The notes beneath the pieces are model-generated. The model did no database searches. It saw only the letters and a program-made list of their open reading frames with translations, and was not told where the DNA came from. Below, piece by piece: positions 15,216 through 24,194 of a DNA stretch of 64,000 nt. The first letter of the stretch is position 1; the number at the start of each line of letters is the position of its first letter. Source of the DNA: Sipunculus nudus (lineage: Eukaryota > Annelida > Sipuncula > Golfingiida > Sipunculidae); contig CM049309.1 in assembly GCA_026874595.1 (NCBI GenBank), positions 42,113,079 to 42,177,078 on the forward strand, written 5' to 3'. The translations under genes and the position numbers were made by a program.

Positions 15216-17406
15216 TCTCAAAAAGCATGAATAAGTGTTTTTCCAATATCTCAAATCACCTGTATTCTTGGTTTTCCTAAATCGAATCCAATCAATAATA
15301 TAGGCAACAATAGAAAACAGAAGTTTCGTTTATTCATCATATTTAATATATATCATATTTAACTGTTCGAAACTGTAATCATTCTTTTATATCAGGTTTG
15401 AAAAGAGATATTGGAAAAACAATATCATCAAAAATATTTGAAAAGTAAACCTACCTTTACATGTAGTTGCACATTGTTCTCGTATGTTGTGGCTTATGGG
15501 GCCTGAAACAAACACGGAATGAAGTATGAGTATCTCGCAAAATACAAACATAGGTTTACATATTAGTATATATTGTCAAGAGGTACTTTATTTTTTAATT
15601 CCTATATGGAATTCTGTACTGAAATGTTACAGCAGACGGTCATATATTTTTTTATTTTTTCCTGTTATCAGGTTCCATTTAATTTATACCCGACAAGATA
15701 ACACCTGACAATAAGCAAGGGGCGATCACCAGATGAGTGTCAAAAAATGGCCATTTATTCACAAACTGGAACAGTGAGCTGTAGTTGAATATGACGAACG
15801 AGTCATATATCAGCTGATTCAGCAATTAGTATTGGTTGTACTCTCAATTGCTTGCCCTGGACTTGGACTATGCCCGCAGATTAACAGGAGTGCGTCTAAG
15901 ATGGATGAGACAGCAGAGTATTTTTATCAAACGTACCGTCAAAGGTCGCACGTACAGCGGACCTGTCTGCTCTCTTTGTAGTCCATGTGTCAAAGGTGTA
16001 AATTAACTAATTAAAAATTATGCCGATAGGTGCAACCTTAAACCCTGTTGACAGAGTGTCACATCATCACTATTTCATCACAGACTCATTTATACACGGA
16101 CAAAACCTAACCGTTTTAAAATACATTTACATGCAAGTATTCATATATATTTTCAAAGAGGGGCTATTGAAGAAACTTGATCGTCCTCACCTATATACAC
16201 TTGTGATAAAAATCGTGACCGATGATTGGTAATAAATTAAAGCGTTATCAGAAACACACTTTGTTTAGTAAAGCATCTGACTCCTACATTTAGGTGTAAC
16301 AATAAATTTGATTTAATTTAAAAGGCAATTTATAAGAGATGCAAGTCCTCTTTGAAATTTTCAAAAGGAATGGAACACGCACACACAAATATTAATTGAA
16401 CTTGCTTGAGTGCTTTAAAGCTTGAAAGAACTAAAGTGACCGATATACTGCATGTCTGCGTTCATCGTCTAAATAAAAGACATCAATGTTTATTGTAAAA
16501 TTTGTTCTTGAAAATGGAGAGGAATCATGGAATCTTAAAAAAAACCTGTGACATTTTTATAGTCAACAAAACAAGAGAGATATGTTTAAACTGAAAAAAT
16601 GTTTTTTATTTCATTTTTTCTTTTATGAAATTACTATCTTTTATTGTATATGTATTCTTTCACAGAACACTAATTATCAAATGAGACTATGTTCAGAATA
16701 TTCCATAATAGCCAGGCATATTGAATATGTATTGACCGGTCAGGTGGTATGTATACATACACTAAAATGAACTTAGCTCGTTCTTGTGATTGATCGTTAG
16801 AAATAACTAATTTCCTTAGGTCTATTTAAAATATACCAAGGGTATTTGTGGGAGGGAATGGCTGTAGCAAAATTAAGTTCCATTGAACCCAAGAATCCTT
16901 AAGAATATAAATCTGAATCTGTTGTGAAAACGGTACTTTAACTTATCGTTATATCGCCACAACAAGACACCGTTCTCTGTCTTTCCGCCTAATATCTTTA
17001 AATGTTCATATATTCTGTTCGATGAATTAAGATGTATATATTTCATCTTCCATCAAGACCGAACGGTTCATTGATTAAAATGCAAGCTCTCAATTTCGAA
17101 CGTATTTAACTAGTAATCGTGTTAAATCAGGCTTAACATAAAACAAAGACAAAATAAGTTTGATGCAAGTGAAACAAAAGTCGGCAAAGGACACCGGTTG
17201 TAATTGCCGGAAAATTTCCGGTTCAATTCCGACCTGCACATTCAAGCGAAACAACTTTTTTTTTATGTGGAATGGCAATAGGTGGGTGCGTTTCTGGACA
17301 AATGGGTAGTTGATGGAAAAATATCCATTGAGTTAAAATATAATGAAATGGTTATCTTACCTGAAGAAGCGCCCGCCACGAGGGCGAGTAGAAGCAGAGT
17401 ATTCAT
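1..17406 (-). CDS. Large lipid transfer protein, apolipophorin-like (5' part of gene, 20 coding exons, partial)
   Basis: Secreted lipoprotein that would carry lipid in haemolymph. The coding exons on the minus strand are 17406-17361, 15502-15455, 12071-11911, 11390-11142, 10637-10485, 10099-9904, 9354-9117, 8830-8665, 8284-8105, 7868-7719, 7293-6967, 6563-6318, 6009-5666, 5103-4921, 4631-4370, 4035-3870, 3562-3308, 3058-2824, 2541-2325 and 1948 to beyond position 1. All junctions are GT-AG and the phases join without a stop, giving about 1,923 residues. Order seen: signal peptide (1-16), lipoprotein N-terminal domain (about 35-640, beginning YEFRYESDT), a dibasic REKR site at 703-706, then a long beta-rich lipid-binding region. 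No von Willebrand D domain is visible so far. The furin-type site and long beta exon favour apolipophorin/apoB over vitellogenin; a vitellogenin-like relative is the main alternative. The 3' part lies left of the window. Confidence 0.9.
2325..2541 (-). CDS. Lipoprotein exon 19 (residues 1202-1274)
   Basis: 217 bp, phase 2 in and 0 out. Reads AFQSTQFPAFNVEADGTLNM, then GDNLKDPNKRIFFKQNGRF and ends HTAKFIFKGM before GTGAGT. Strand-turn-strand repeats of the lipid-binding region. Confidence 0.88.
2824..3058 (-). CDS. Lipoprotein exon 18 (residues 1124-1201)
   Basis: 235 bp, phase 1 in and 2 out. Reads VMERSGSNKKTRIDTNMQLN, then SRFGVNYNLFTKKMHKMVFN and ends AFNKKYSAN. Basic, amphipathic beta segments as in apolipophorin and apoB lipid-binding regions. 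The acceptor GTAG is less pyrimidine-rich than the others. Confidence 0.82.
3308..3562 (-). CDS. Lipoprotein exon 17 (residues 1039-1123)
   Basis: 255 bp, phase 1 both ends. Starts AVTYTDVMKRLSARFMLDQT, includes YSIVLEAQVDSSGQGIKISP and ends IFKEPLSFKG. Alternating strands suggest the open lipid-binding sheet. Acceptor TTTGCAG, donor GTGAGC. Confidence 0.88.
3870..4035 (-). CDS. Lipoprotein exon 16 (residues 984-1038)
   Basis: 166 bp, phase 0 in and 1 out. Reads ENVAGKKSLKHVARLAFNTP then GSKVDRQLLFDFLIHPSQKN and INFEVKTPWKRVAIG. This is beta-rich and corresponds to 'V.R.......F....V.SPWK' of apolipophorins. Confidence 0.89.
4370..4631 (-). CDS. Lipoprotein exon 15 (residues 896-983)
   Basis: 262 bp, phase 2 in and 0 out. 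Includes RFDVKKCTGERLEKALGLKV then CGELAFSRAGSDAPLFPMTG and ends EFEARVQSIK. The 'C.....LGL..C.EL.......APLFPLTGP' block is a characteristic lipoprotein element with its two cysteines present. Confidence 0.93.
4921..5103 (-). CDS. Lipoprotein exon 14 (residues 835-895)
   Basis: 183 bp, phase 2 both ends. Reads GAIEISSMMSVDAFHARTGL then MVSTLHSSTAVEGKFKLEDS and ends MQVLDV. The helix/strand pattern 'P...VEI...M.VD......GL......HSST...G' fits the family's middle domain. Confidence 0.9.
5535..5606 (+). repeat. (TA)n microsatellite
   Basis: About 70 bp of nearly pure TA with one interruption, in the 562-bp intron between lipoprotein exons 13 and 14. It lies about 60 bp downstream of the donor of exon 13. 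Open frames over it coding for Tyr-Ile runs are artefacts. Confidence 0.9.
5666..6009 (-). CDS. Lipoprotein exon 13 (residues 721-834)
   Basis: 344 bp, phase 0 in and 2 out. Reads ALYMRIFGNDLTYMDFGDVK and later GLPLKLAVNGTATVNVNIAG, then DGHIKP. 'LYMRIFGNEL.Y' and 'GLPL.L..NGTA' are typical of the DUF1943-type beta sheet after the N-terminal domain. Confidence 0.92.
6318..6563 (-). CDS. Lipoprotein exon 12 (residues 639-720) with REKR site
   Basis: 246 bp, phase 0 both ends. Begins MESNMIWSQKSYVPRSGMLN, includes FGHSMNLLEIGGRVEGVDRL, and ends QAEKLHEK. The first half matches the segment after the N-terminal domain ('S.KSYVPRS...LTVDLFG.S.NLLEIG.R.EG'). Residues 703-706 are REKR followed by SVSS, a furin-type cleavage consensus at about the place where apolipophorin precursors are cut into two chains. 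Confidence 0.93.
6967..7293 (-). CDS. Lipoprotein exon 11 (residues 530-638)
   Basis: 327 bp, phase 0 both ends. Includes MEVLQNTDEDSELRISAYLG, then VNQVGSFIWTHLTNLQETHD and ends MFHSLNVGGK. 'ELRIxAYLxLMxCPS' and 'QVGSFIWTHLTNL' are hallmark motifs closing the lipoprotein N-terminal domain. Confidence 0.94.
7719..7868 (-). CDS. Lipoprotein exon 10 (residues 480-529)
   Basis: 150 bp, phase 0 both ends. Reads VMLSLKALGNIPASSGAFQN and ends ETRVLAIDAMRRMPCDNQ. 'LKALGN' followed by 'VxAIDAxRRxPC' is a very well conserved block of the lipoprotein helical domain and a firm family marker. Confidence 0.93.
8105..8284 (-). CDS. Lipoprotein exon 9 (residues 420-479)
   Basis: 180 bp, phase 0 both ends. 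Reads GLLSLKQQEKTLLPVSALVN, then SFCRHDTRCHENAHVQEIVT and ends APEKRK. Cysteines of SFCRHDTRC and SSCKF are likely disulfide partners in the helical domain. Donor GTAAAC. Confidence 0.89.
8665..8830 (-). CDS. Lipoprotein exon 8 (residues 364-419)
   Basis: 166 bp, phase 2 in and 0 out. Reads KYFQDALPMVNTAASVSFMR, then MALEKVEESRVAMWLSSLAF and PDADMIREAK. These are amphipathic helices of the superhelix; 'DALP...GT..A' followed by 'AxxWLxxLAF' is the usual family pattern. Confidence 0.91.
9117..9354 (-). CDS. Lipoprotein exon 7 (residues 285-363)
   Basis: 238 bp, phase 1 in and 2 out. Reads PVGARTTLLFDHSATEADR near the start and ends LHTSKYCDNA. It marks the move from the barrel into the helical superhelix (KAQQLIQELC, VYTLRHLETSNMQ). 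Acceptor TTTCAG, donor GTATGT. Confidence 0.9.
9693..9892 (+). mobile_element. MITE-like element, copy 1 (GCGGATCCAGG termini)
   Basis: About 200 bp starting GGGGCGGATCCAGGATTTAGG and ending CCTGGATCCGCTTC, so its ends are inverted repeats. The inside has three G- or C-rich blocks around GGGTCCA and GGTCCGGACC. Two more copies are at 29333-29532 (opposite orientation) and 49081-49277. It lies in the intron after lipoprotein exon 6 and reaches to about 10 bp from the splice donor. No transposase is encoded. Confidence 0.75.
9904..10099 (-). CDS. Lipoprotein exon 6 (residues 220-284)
   Basis: 196 bp, phase 0 in and 1 out. Begins DVQSLPLMKSTHTCEQTV and ends LSTTSGNG. It belongs to the barrel part of the lipoprotein N-terminal domain. 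Its GTGAGC donor lies about 10 bp from the edge of a MITE-like repeat in the following intron. Confidence 0.88.
10485..10637 (-). CDS. Lipoprotein exon 5 (residues 169-219)
   Basis: 153 bp, phase 0 both ends. Reads TDVAGNCQADYKITHSGSGS early and ATPYRVSS at the end, continuing the N-terminal beta barrel. In this family the first residues here are usually 'DVSGxCxxxY', including the conserved cysteine seen as GNCQADY. Confidence 0.9.
11142..11390 (-). CDS. Lipoprotein exon 4 (residues 86-168)
   Basis: 249 bp, phase 0 at both ends. Begins LKNVVLEDSDPRN and ends METMDKDHAVTE. It contains LRFAFQDGRVETLCAAREEP and VWVLNVKRGILSTYQ, which match the family pattern of a beta strand followed by 'NIKRGILS' in lipoprotein N-terminal domains. 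This is one of the strongest homology anchors for the gene. Confidence 0.92.
11911..12071 (-). CDS. Lipoprotein exon 3 (residues 32-85)
   Basis: Starts the lipoprotein N-terminal (vitellogenin_N) domain: ASTKFGYDQGKTYEFRYESD, residues 32-51, with the alternating aromatic strand that opens this domain in the family. Ends SPCEHVLH before a GTGAGT donor. A hairpin repeat begins about 45 bp upstream of its acceptor. Confidence 0.87.
12116..12464 (-). mobile_element. Helentron-associated-like element with (TG)n core (minus orientation)
   Basis: Read on the minus strand it begins AACTAGAAATCTGC at 12464, then has GCCTCCGCC as a subterminal repeat, contains a (CA)n run (plus-strand TG run near 12171-12190), and ends with the hairpin CCTCC-TGTC-GGAGG (12127-12140) followed by a short AT-rich tail. 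The 5' subterminal GCCTCC is the inverse of one hairpin arm. This is the architecture of pearl/HINE-type non-autonomous elements; family membership is inferred. Confidence 0.55.
13795..14042 (+). repeat. Minisatellite, unit about 17-18 bp
   Basis: About 14 diverged copies of a unit close to TTACGGGAACCTCTGTA in head-to-tail order, within intron 2 of the lipoprotein gene. Copies vary between ACGGGAACCTC and AAGGGCACCTC. Confidence 0.8.
15455..15502 (-). CDS. Lipoprotein exon 2 (residues 16-31)
   Basis: A 48-bp phase 1 to phase 1 exon reading GPISHNIREQCATTCK, with TTTCAG acceptor and GTAGGT donor. It provides the start of the mature chain with two cysteines at 26 and 30. It is recognised by splice signals and by phase agreement with exons 1 and 3. 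Confidence 0.78.
15503..17360 (-). other. Lipoprotein intron 1
   Basis: About 1.86 kb, AT-rich, between the signal-peptide exon and exon 2. I see no exon or recognisable element in it. A tRNA-like T-arm sequence near 17210 was considered and rejected. Confidence 0.6.
17361..17406 (-). CDS. Lipoprotein exon 1: start codon and signal peptide
   Basis: Encodes MNTLLLLALVAGASS plus the first base of codon 16, then a GTAAGA donor. The leucine/alanine-rich stretch after one Asn-Thr pair is a typical secretory signal. The start is chosen because it is the ATG that opens the signal peptide, has a purine at -3, and lies about 100 bp downstream of a TATA box. Confidence 0.88.
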
Positions 17407-17510
17407 CTCGAGGTGCCGGTGCGCACGCTCTGTGCTTTCTCGCTGCTTCTGCTGTCACATAAAGCCGCGCTGCGAAATGATAGAGATCCCTCAGTCCCTG
17501 TCTCTTTATA
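17407..17510 (-). promoter_or_regulatory. TATA-box promoter and 5' UTR of the lipoprotein gene
   Basis: On the minus strand TATAAA lies at 17510-17505 in a local GC-richer stretch. A start of transcription about 30 bp downstream, near 17480, would leave a 5' UTR of about 70 nt before the ATG at 17406. The TATA hexamer is seen; the start site is inferred. Confidence 0.6.
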
Positions 17511-18322
17511 CTCCCCAGTCAGGTTCAAATTTCACCACGACCAACTTCGTCAGCAGCGGCCCGTCCAAAGTCCCTTCCCGCTAAAGGAGCAGCTAATCGC
17601 GACAGAGTCAGATTTTGGCCCTGGTACAGCAAATCCGGGGGTCTCCGGCTCTGGTCGAGGGTGGCCGAGTTCAAAGGGCGGTGATAAGGATTACCACTAT
17701 GTCGTAGTTTGTCCTGTTGTCCGGCTTACGACATCAAGTTCACAACAAGTTTTTACCAGAGATGTTGTAGCATCTGGTTTTGTTTGCGGGATGCGTATAC
17801 CCAGCGACCGGTACGTTTCGGGGTTAGTTGAGAGTATTGTCAAGTGCTCCGTACACCAGATGAGCCAGATCCGTTTATCTGAAATTATACAAAAACATGC
17901 AGGTTAAAGCTCACATGAAATAGTATTATGTTGAAAAAAAACCAACTGATGGATATGTCGCGACTGTTTTATCATTCACTCTTGAGAAACTTAAGGGTAA
18001 ACTTTATTACACTGGGTATGTGTCTGTGTATAATATGTAGTCCAAATAATCTGATCAGTACATCTTTATTTTTTAAAAGTGAGGTGATATTAACGGACTA
18101 AATAACATTTGGAGAGATGAAGGTTAGCTTGCTACAACCGATTTAACATACAGAGCTGGCTGTGGCAGCTATAAGCCCAAATCACTGTCTCCATAAAACG
18201 ACCACGTGCTTACTAGTAATGCGAATATTAGCACAGCAGTAACGTTACAGCTAAATTGTGGTTCCCCCTTCTTTCCAACTAGCGCTTGCACGGTATACAG
18301 ATGCGGAACGAACTAAACCCGT

Positions 18323-18362
18323 CTCTCTCTCTCTCGCGCGCGCGCGCGCGCGCCCGCGCGCG
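18323..18362 (+). repeat. (TC)n-(GC)n alternating tract
   Basis: A TC run of about 14 bp passes directly into about 26 bp of alternating GC/CG with one interruption. It stands out in an AT-rich region; alternating GC of this length is prone to form Z-DNA. Confidence 0.85.
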
Positions 18363-19460
18363 AGCACATATTTTACTGTAATCGGACAGGCAAACGGCGT
18401 TTGTATTTACACCTGATTAACTTTTACTAGATCATGAAGGAATTGTTTTTGAACAGAACAGAAAAAACGCGTACATACACACAATTATATCCATACATTA
18501 AATATTTATTATGAATATTGTACAAGCCTTAAATTGTCTTAACATTAAGTAAATATAGACAGGGCAATGCTGTGTTTTATATTTATTGAAACATTATGTA
18601 GCTTTTTAAAAAATGCATCAGTCTGCAGGACATGAACACACAGTCGAATTTTAAAGTTGTACCCGGCAGCGTTATATTTCGTAGACGGAAATTACAATTA
18701 CCGGACTCTTCGCAACTTGTACAGCAAGTACCGGTACTGACAGCACAGCCGTACAATGGCTGAAACACGTGGAATGGCACATGTGCGAGGGAGTATACGA
18801 CGTAATGTAATACATTTAGTAAAGTAGGCCATTCATTTCTCGTACTCTACGACCAATGTTCCGCTGGTAATTTGACACTGGTATAATTGGCCAGCTTACC
18901 GTTTTCAGGCCACGGTGCACTAGGAGAGAATGGTAGGCAAGATTTTATGGCTGTACCAATCTATATAGTTACCACGTGGAAAAATATCATTCAGTTTTCA
19001 CTCGTTGAACGTTTTTCAGCCTACGTTCCCGAGGCATCTGCTAAAAGGAAGGCAACCTTTTTCACCCATATACTCCTAAATAATAAAACTGATAAACTAA
19101 GCATTTATAACAAAACCAAGTTTTACGGAAAAACTGCCGGTAATATAGTCTAAGAGATATCGTATCCAACGTTAATATTCGCATGATGGCGTCGATGTAA
19201 TTCATATTTTCACTCTTCGTTTAACAGTCTAATTTTGTTTGAGACATTCCCTGATGGTTCTGGTAAATATAATCACCACCGAATAATCAAATGTCACTAT
19301 ATATTAACTTTATGGAGGTAAACGTATATTTTGTTACAATTACTGTCCAAATACAACACGTACTGGAATGGGCTTTTCATTGATTTGTGCATGTAACGGT
19401 ACACATTATATCTAAAGCATAGAGTAACGGTCTTCGGTACATAAATTAACAACTATCACT

Positions 19461-19461
19461 A

Positions 19462-19511
<50 letters not shown>
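19461..19511 (+). repeat. (TA)n microsatellite
   Basis: About 50 bp of uninterrupted TA in intergenic sequence. Confidence 0.9.
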
Positions 19512-19513
<2 letters not shown>

Positions 19514-22100
19514 TTCATACAGGAGAATGACATATTAAATAGAAATTATAATATCTCCTAGAACAAAATATACACACATATATATATAGTTTGGTAAACA
19601 TAGATTTGTCTCAGAGAATCATATAAGTACTTATTAACCATAAAATAAAAAATGTCCATTTGTTAAGACTAGTGTTATGTTAATAAACATTGGTTATGTT
19701 CATCAAGTTTACTTTGCAGTAGTTTTATCACGGCGCCTGAGTAGAGATGATAAAACTCTATATGATTATACCACAAGCATAATCGTGTGCAGCATTTTCT
19801 ATGAGACAGAAATATAATCTTTGTTTTCCCAAGGAACATAGTATTATTATTCAAGGGAAAAACGACTGATGGTTGTTCACTGAATATTACAGTATCAAAT
19901 CCATATACAAGCACACAAAGCATATGTATATATACAGATATACACAACTTTATATAATGTCGTATAAAGCTACCAGACGTCAAGATGTCGGACTTTGCCG
20001 TGGTCAGTAGACCAGTTAACAAGACAATAATTATGTAACGACCTCTTTATGGCTCCGTTATATGAAACACGTGGTCATAATCCAGAAAGCGGTGTCACCC
20101 TATAGGCCTACTCCAGCGTGTCACCTAGCAACAGCACAGGGGACACACAAAGGGAGATATAATAATTCACGTATTATTGTTATGGTATTATTGGTTACAT
20201 GTGAGCGTGATAGTTGCATCTTTTATTCCATTGTCAAAATATCATAACAAACTAGGCTTTAGTGATTGCATTATTAATGTGAATATAGAAGCCCAAATGC
20301 ATGTCCAATATCTTGCTAAACGTATGCCATTTTGGAGTAAAGCATGACAACGGATATATTTGAGGATTGTTTGCTTTATGCTCTTGCAAGTATATACACG
20401 TGTACAGGTTCAGAGCCAACTATACATGGGTCTAAAGTTATGTTTAATATTAATAGTTGGTTAGTTAATTAAATTTTTATTGTTAAATTATTTGTAATTT
20501 GTCAAATTTTACAAGGTGTATAACCAATAAATTAACGTTTTATTGCTAATATCAATTGATGCTATTTATCATCATTACATTAATACAAACATAAAGAAAA
20601 TTTGAATAATAATCTGAAGGATGATCTTCTAACATCATCATATCAGAACCAGGACAACGTGTTGTCAGCAAGTGATCGTACGGTTCATGCTTTCACGTGA
20701 AACCTGTCTGTACCATGTCCCATGTCCACAACCAAGACCACTGGTGACTGTGCTATCTGCAAGGTACCATCCCAAGGTACACTGACCAATATATGTCACC
20801 TTAACTTGACCCCGATAATCGACCGCAGAACCGGACTTTACGTACGATTTAGATAATCTTAAGTCCTCAAATGGTTCACTTGGAGAACATTCTAGGACAT
20901 AAAGGTTGAAGCAGTATTAGGCCAATGTATACCAAAGTAAATTCCGGAATATTATTGCACAAGATGGCGAGATAGTATTCGAGACTCATGAACAGTCATA
21001 CATGTCCATTTTCGGAAATGTCAACACTTGCATAAATACTTCATTCAGGTATGGCAGATCTCCAAGGGTTAAGCAATGTAAGGACCTTGTGGTGATGTGC
21101 ATGTACATTCTGTTTAAACTTGCTTGATATATACATCTGGGTGAAAGGTAAAATTTCAAGGAATATTGGCTTGAACATTATAATAATTAATGAAAGCCTA
21201 AAGAGATTTTTACCGCGCATTCTTTAGTATATTATATCAAACATGCAGTGAATTATAAACTTATTTGGGAATCCAATATACCGATTGTTGAAAAACAGGT
21301 TGGTAAAACCTAAACAACATTTTTTTAAATTATGGGCATGTTCGGGCTGTGTGCTTGTTGCACGCTTCCTTTTCTATATATGTTTAAATACATCGACAAG
21401 ATTGTAGCAACACTAGGCCTATATATATATGTAGGCCTATATATATATAGTGTGAGAACATAAGAATAAGAACGTAACATTTTTTTTTTTTAAATAAAGA
21501 AACCACATTAGTTTAATAAGCTAACGAATAGAATTTGAACATACGGAATATGTTAATGTTGTAAATTTAGGATCCTGAATATAGATATTTGAAAATATTA
21601 CTTGTATTTTAAGAATCTTTCCAGGACGTTTAAAAGCAATCTGTCAACCTAGTTATATGTTTGTTTGTTTTCCCCCCTTTTATCTTTTATATTTGGATGT
21701 TTTTAGTTAATACAGTGGCCGTGAGAGCCGGATGTGGAGATATCCTTCTTCAGAAACTGCTCAAAACAACCTCTCTTTGTCACGGGCTTAAATATCCACT
21801 GTGGTAAAAAGTCTTGTGATATTGTCATCATGCATAGTCCGGCTATTTTATATATTAATCGATAATTTATACTTCGAGAACATCATAAAAAACGTTAATA
21901 CTTAATATCACAGCTACCAAAATTTTATACCATGGAATGATTGTGAAACAGGGTCCGCAGATGATGGTTTATTTTCTGCTTATTCCAGTTAGGTCCTATT
22001 ATGCAGTATTTTGTTGATATATCTTTGAAAAAAAAAAACATTAACGACATTTAGGTTTACGTAACTGTTATCCCCAACAGGAACAAATATTGAGTGTGTT

Positions 22101-22405
22101 ACCGGCTTCCGTCGCTCAGGGGTAGAGCACAGGACTCAAAGCCGCGAGATGGTGAGTTCGTTTCTCAGCCCAGGTGTGTGATTTTTCACGGTCAGCCCCC
22201 TTCCAAGGTGAGCGCTCTGCAGGCTTAAAGGGAAGGCCATGCCAAAAGGCCGTGTTTCGCTGACAAACCGCAGCTGCATGTTGTAGTCACCTGGCCTGGT
22301 TGTCGCTTGGATATAAAATAAGAAGAAACGTTTGATACTGCCCTGTCACGTAGTCGAAACCGAAATGGAATTCTTCATATGTACATATACGTTGTTAATT
22401 TAGCA
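22101..22405 (+). mobile_element. tRNA-derived SINE, copy A
   Basis: The head resembles a tRNA: GTCGCTCAGGGGTAGAGCAC is an A-box-like start, and GGTGAGTTCGTTTCTC (22151-22166) a B-box-like segment. The body that follows (GAGCGCTCTGCAGGCTTAA, CACGTAGTCGAAACCG) is shared with copies at 23.5 kb and 52.2 kb, and in part at 24.2 kb. The head has decayed, so it is not a functional tRNA gene. Confidence 0.8.
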
Positions 22406-23539
22406 TTTAGATTAGCATAAATCCATAAAATAAAAAAAAATCATAATAAAAACTTGAGTGGGTTTTTTCCTCGACGATAAAAAAAATACACACCAATGCA
22501 AATTTTAACGAAACACCGTTATGTTTACACAGTTTTTTTTACATGAATCCCTCACAAGGAGCACCAATGATATCAGTAGTCCAACTGGACGACAGACGAA
22601 CCAAGATTACGTCATTTTGTTATATGTTGCATGCATGCAATATGCTTTAAATCAAAGCAGACGACCGCGTCCTTTGTCAAGGGTCGGCGCAAAATTTGCT
22701 GAATTACAACAGTTTTATTGGTTTTTTTTAATTTGTTAATAAATATTCATTTACATATATGAGGGATGGATGAATTTTTATTTGTGTGAAACCAATTAAA
22801 TATATGACTGTGTCCTGAAAACTGATATAGAAATGTCAAGTAATCTATGTGGGGTAATATTTGTAATAAATTTATAAAAAAGGATGAACATTTTGATTCC
22901 CTTTGTAAAAAAAGTCTGTTTAACTTTTCATTCACATGTTTATAAATAAAAAAAACTATTTTAGCGTATAAAACGTGTATTTACTGAAAATACTTTTTTT
23001 ATGAATTTCATATATCCTTATCCGTACACTGGATCAATCTAGCTTTGTTAATAATTTTTAACACCTTCAGAAGCAGGGTTGAAATATATAGTGATTCGAG
23101 GAACCGGCTTTGCCCGTAGACACATATTTTGTTAAATTCTTTCATAATTTATACTGGGCAAAAAATTTGTCTAGACTGCGAATGCAAGCGGACTGCAAAA
23201 GCATATTAACTATATCATTTAGATTATGTTTTCTAAATCTACAACTACATACGTTTCTACTTATATATTCAAAATCAAGCAAAGTTTCATCATACATACA
23301 CTTTACATACACAAAGGCTAATTTAATTTGTGTCATTCATTTGTTAATGTGTTTAAACAAAACTGGCCACGGTTTCGCTATGGCAACATTCACCGCGACG
23401 CCTGGCAAGGTAAAAATTAACACGATGGGTGGTATTGCTCTGCTGCAGATTTCTGCTCAATTACATCAGACTTTACAACGTTCAGTTATGCGCACCAGGG
23501 AAAAAAGGCAGCTATATAAGAGTAAAACTTCGCTCGTTA

Positions 23540-23911
23540 CCGGCTTCTGTGGCTCAGAGGTAGAGCACACATGCAGGCCTCAAAGCCAGGAGATCATGAT
23601 CAAGATCGAGTTCGAATCTCAGCCGAGGTAGTGAGATTTTTCACGGCCGGCCCCCATCCACGATGAGCGCTCTGCAGGCTTAATGGAAAGGTCGTACCCA
23701 TGCACGGCCGTGTTTCACTCACAAACGAGTGCACCTTTCGGGGACGATTACGCACACAGGGCCAACAGCTGCAGTAGTCACCGGGCCTGGTTAACGCCCG
23801 GATAAACAATTGAGGGGAAGCGTGTGATACTGTTCTGTCACGTAGTCCGAAACCGGAATGGAATTCTGCAGATGAACATATACTTACTAAAGTTGGCATT
23901 GAAAAAAAAAC
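23540..23911 (+). mobile_element. tRNA-derived SINE, copy B, with target-site duplication
   Basis: Best-preserved copy. The head CCGGCTTCTGTGGCTCAGAG continues to GGTAGAGCA (A box) and GAGTTCGAATCTC (B box); the body and a tail ending in a run of nine A follow. It is flanked by CTTCGCTCGTTA (23528-23539) and CTTCTCTCGTTA (23912-23923), a 12-bp duplication with one mismatch. The duplication and A tail indicate LINE-type retrotransposition. Confidence 0.88.
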
Positions 23912-24084
23912 CTTCTCTCGTTATAAAAGATTAAGCAATACTGCAAGCTGAAGTAAATATAATAATGGCGCAAACATAATATTGAAGGAAAAGAGTATAG
24001 AAATTAGCTTTAAATGACACATGGTAATGGCCTAGATAACATATGCACATTAAAATATATTATATAAAAGTTATATATATAACA

Positions 24085-24121
24085 AACATGAGAAATATAA
24101 ATTTTGAAAATCGGTTATATA

Positions 24122-24163
<42 letters not shown>

Positions 24164-24194
24164 ACCGATTTTCAAAATTTATATTTCTCATGTT
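24085..24194 (+). repeat. 110-bp near-perfect palindrome with AT core
   Basis: The left arm begins AACATGAGAAATATAAATTT at 24085 and continues TGAAAATCGGTTAT; the right arm is its exact reverse complement and ends CTCATGTT at 24194. Arms of 34 bp are perfect and the roughly 40 bp between them is alternating TA, so the whole can extrude as a cruciform. The right arm directly touches the poly-T of the SINE fragment that follows. Confidence 0.9.

Larger units (their letters stand above)
12072..15454 (-). other. Lipoprotein intron 2 (3.4 kb), with a hairpin repeat and a minisatellite
   Basis: Largest intron of the gene. It holds a hairpin-ended element at 12116-12464, an 18-bp-type minisatellite at 13795-14042, a (TG)n run near 14984-15004 and mixed (TA)n(TG)n near 15175-15216. 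The 13.0-13.7 kb part is GC-richer than its surroundings without a convincing exon. Confidence 0.6.
17520..22100. other. Intergenic, no gene recognised
   Basis: Region upstream of the lipoprotein promoter. It holds a (TC)n(GC)n tract at 18323-18362 and a (TA)n run at 19461-19511. Plus-strand open frames at 17413-17907 read antisense through the lipoprotein 5' UTR and promoter and lack coding character. No exon with family similarity was seen. Confidence 0.55.

Noticed and set aside
17161-17245. tRNA-like sequence with GGTTCAATTCC
   Set aside because: A T-arm-like segment is present but no consistent acceptor stem or D-arm could be folded; probably a decayed SINE head or chance.
17413-17907. 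164-codon plus-strand open frame over the lipoprotein promoter
   Set aside because: It reads antisense through the 5' UTR and TATA region; composition reflects local GC content, and no protein family is recognised.
22101-22170. tRNA gene
   Set aside because: A/B-box-like head of a SINE; the cloverleaf is broken and the sequence continues into a shared SINE body.
23110-23631. 173-codon plus-strand open frame
   Set aside because: It runs from AT-rich sequence into the head of SINE copy B; no coding bias and no family similarity.
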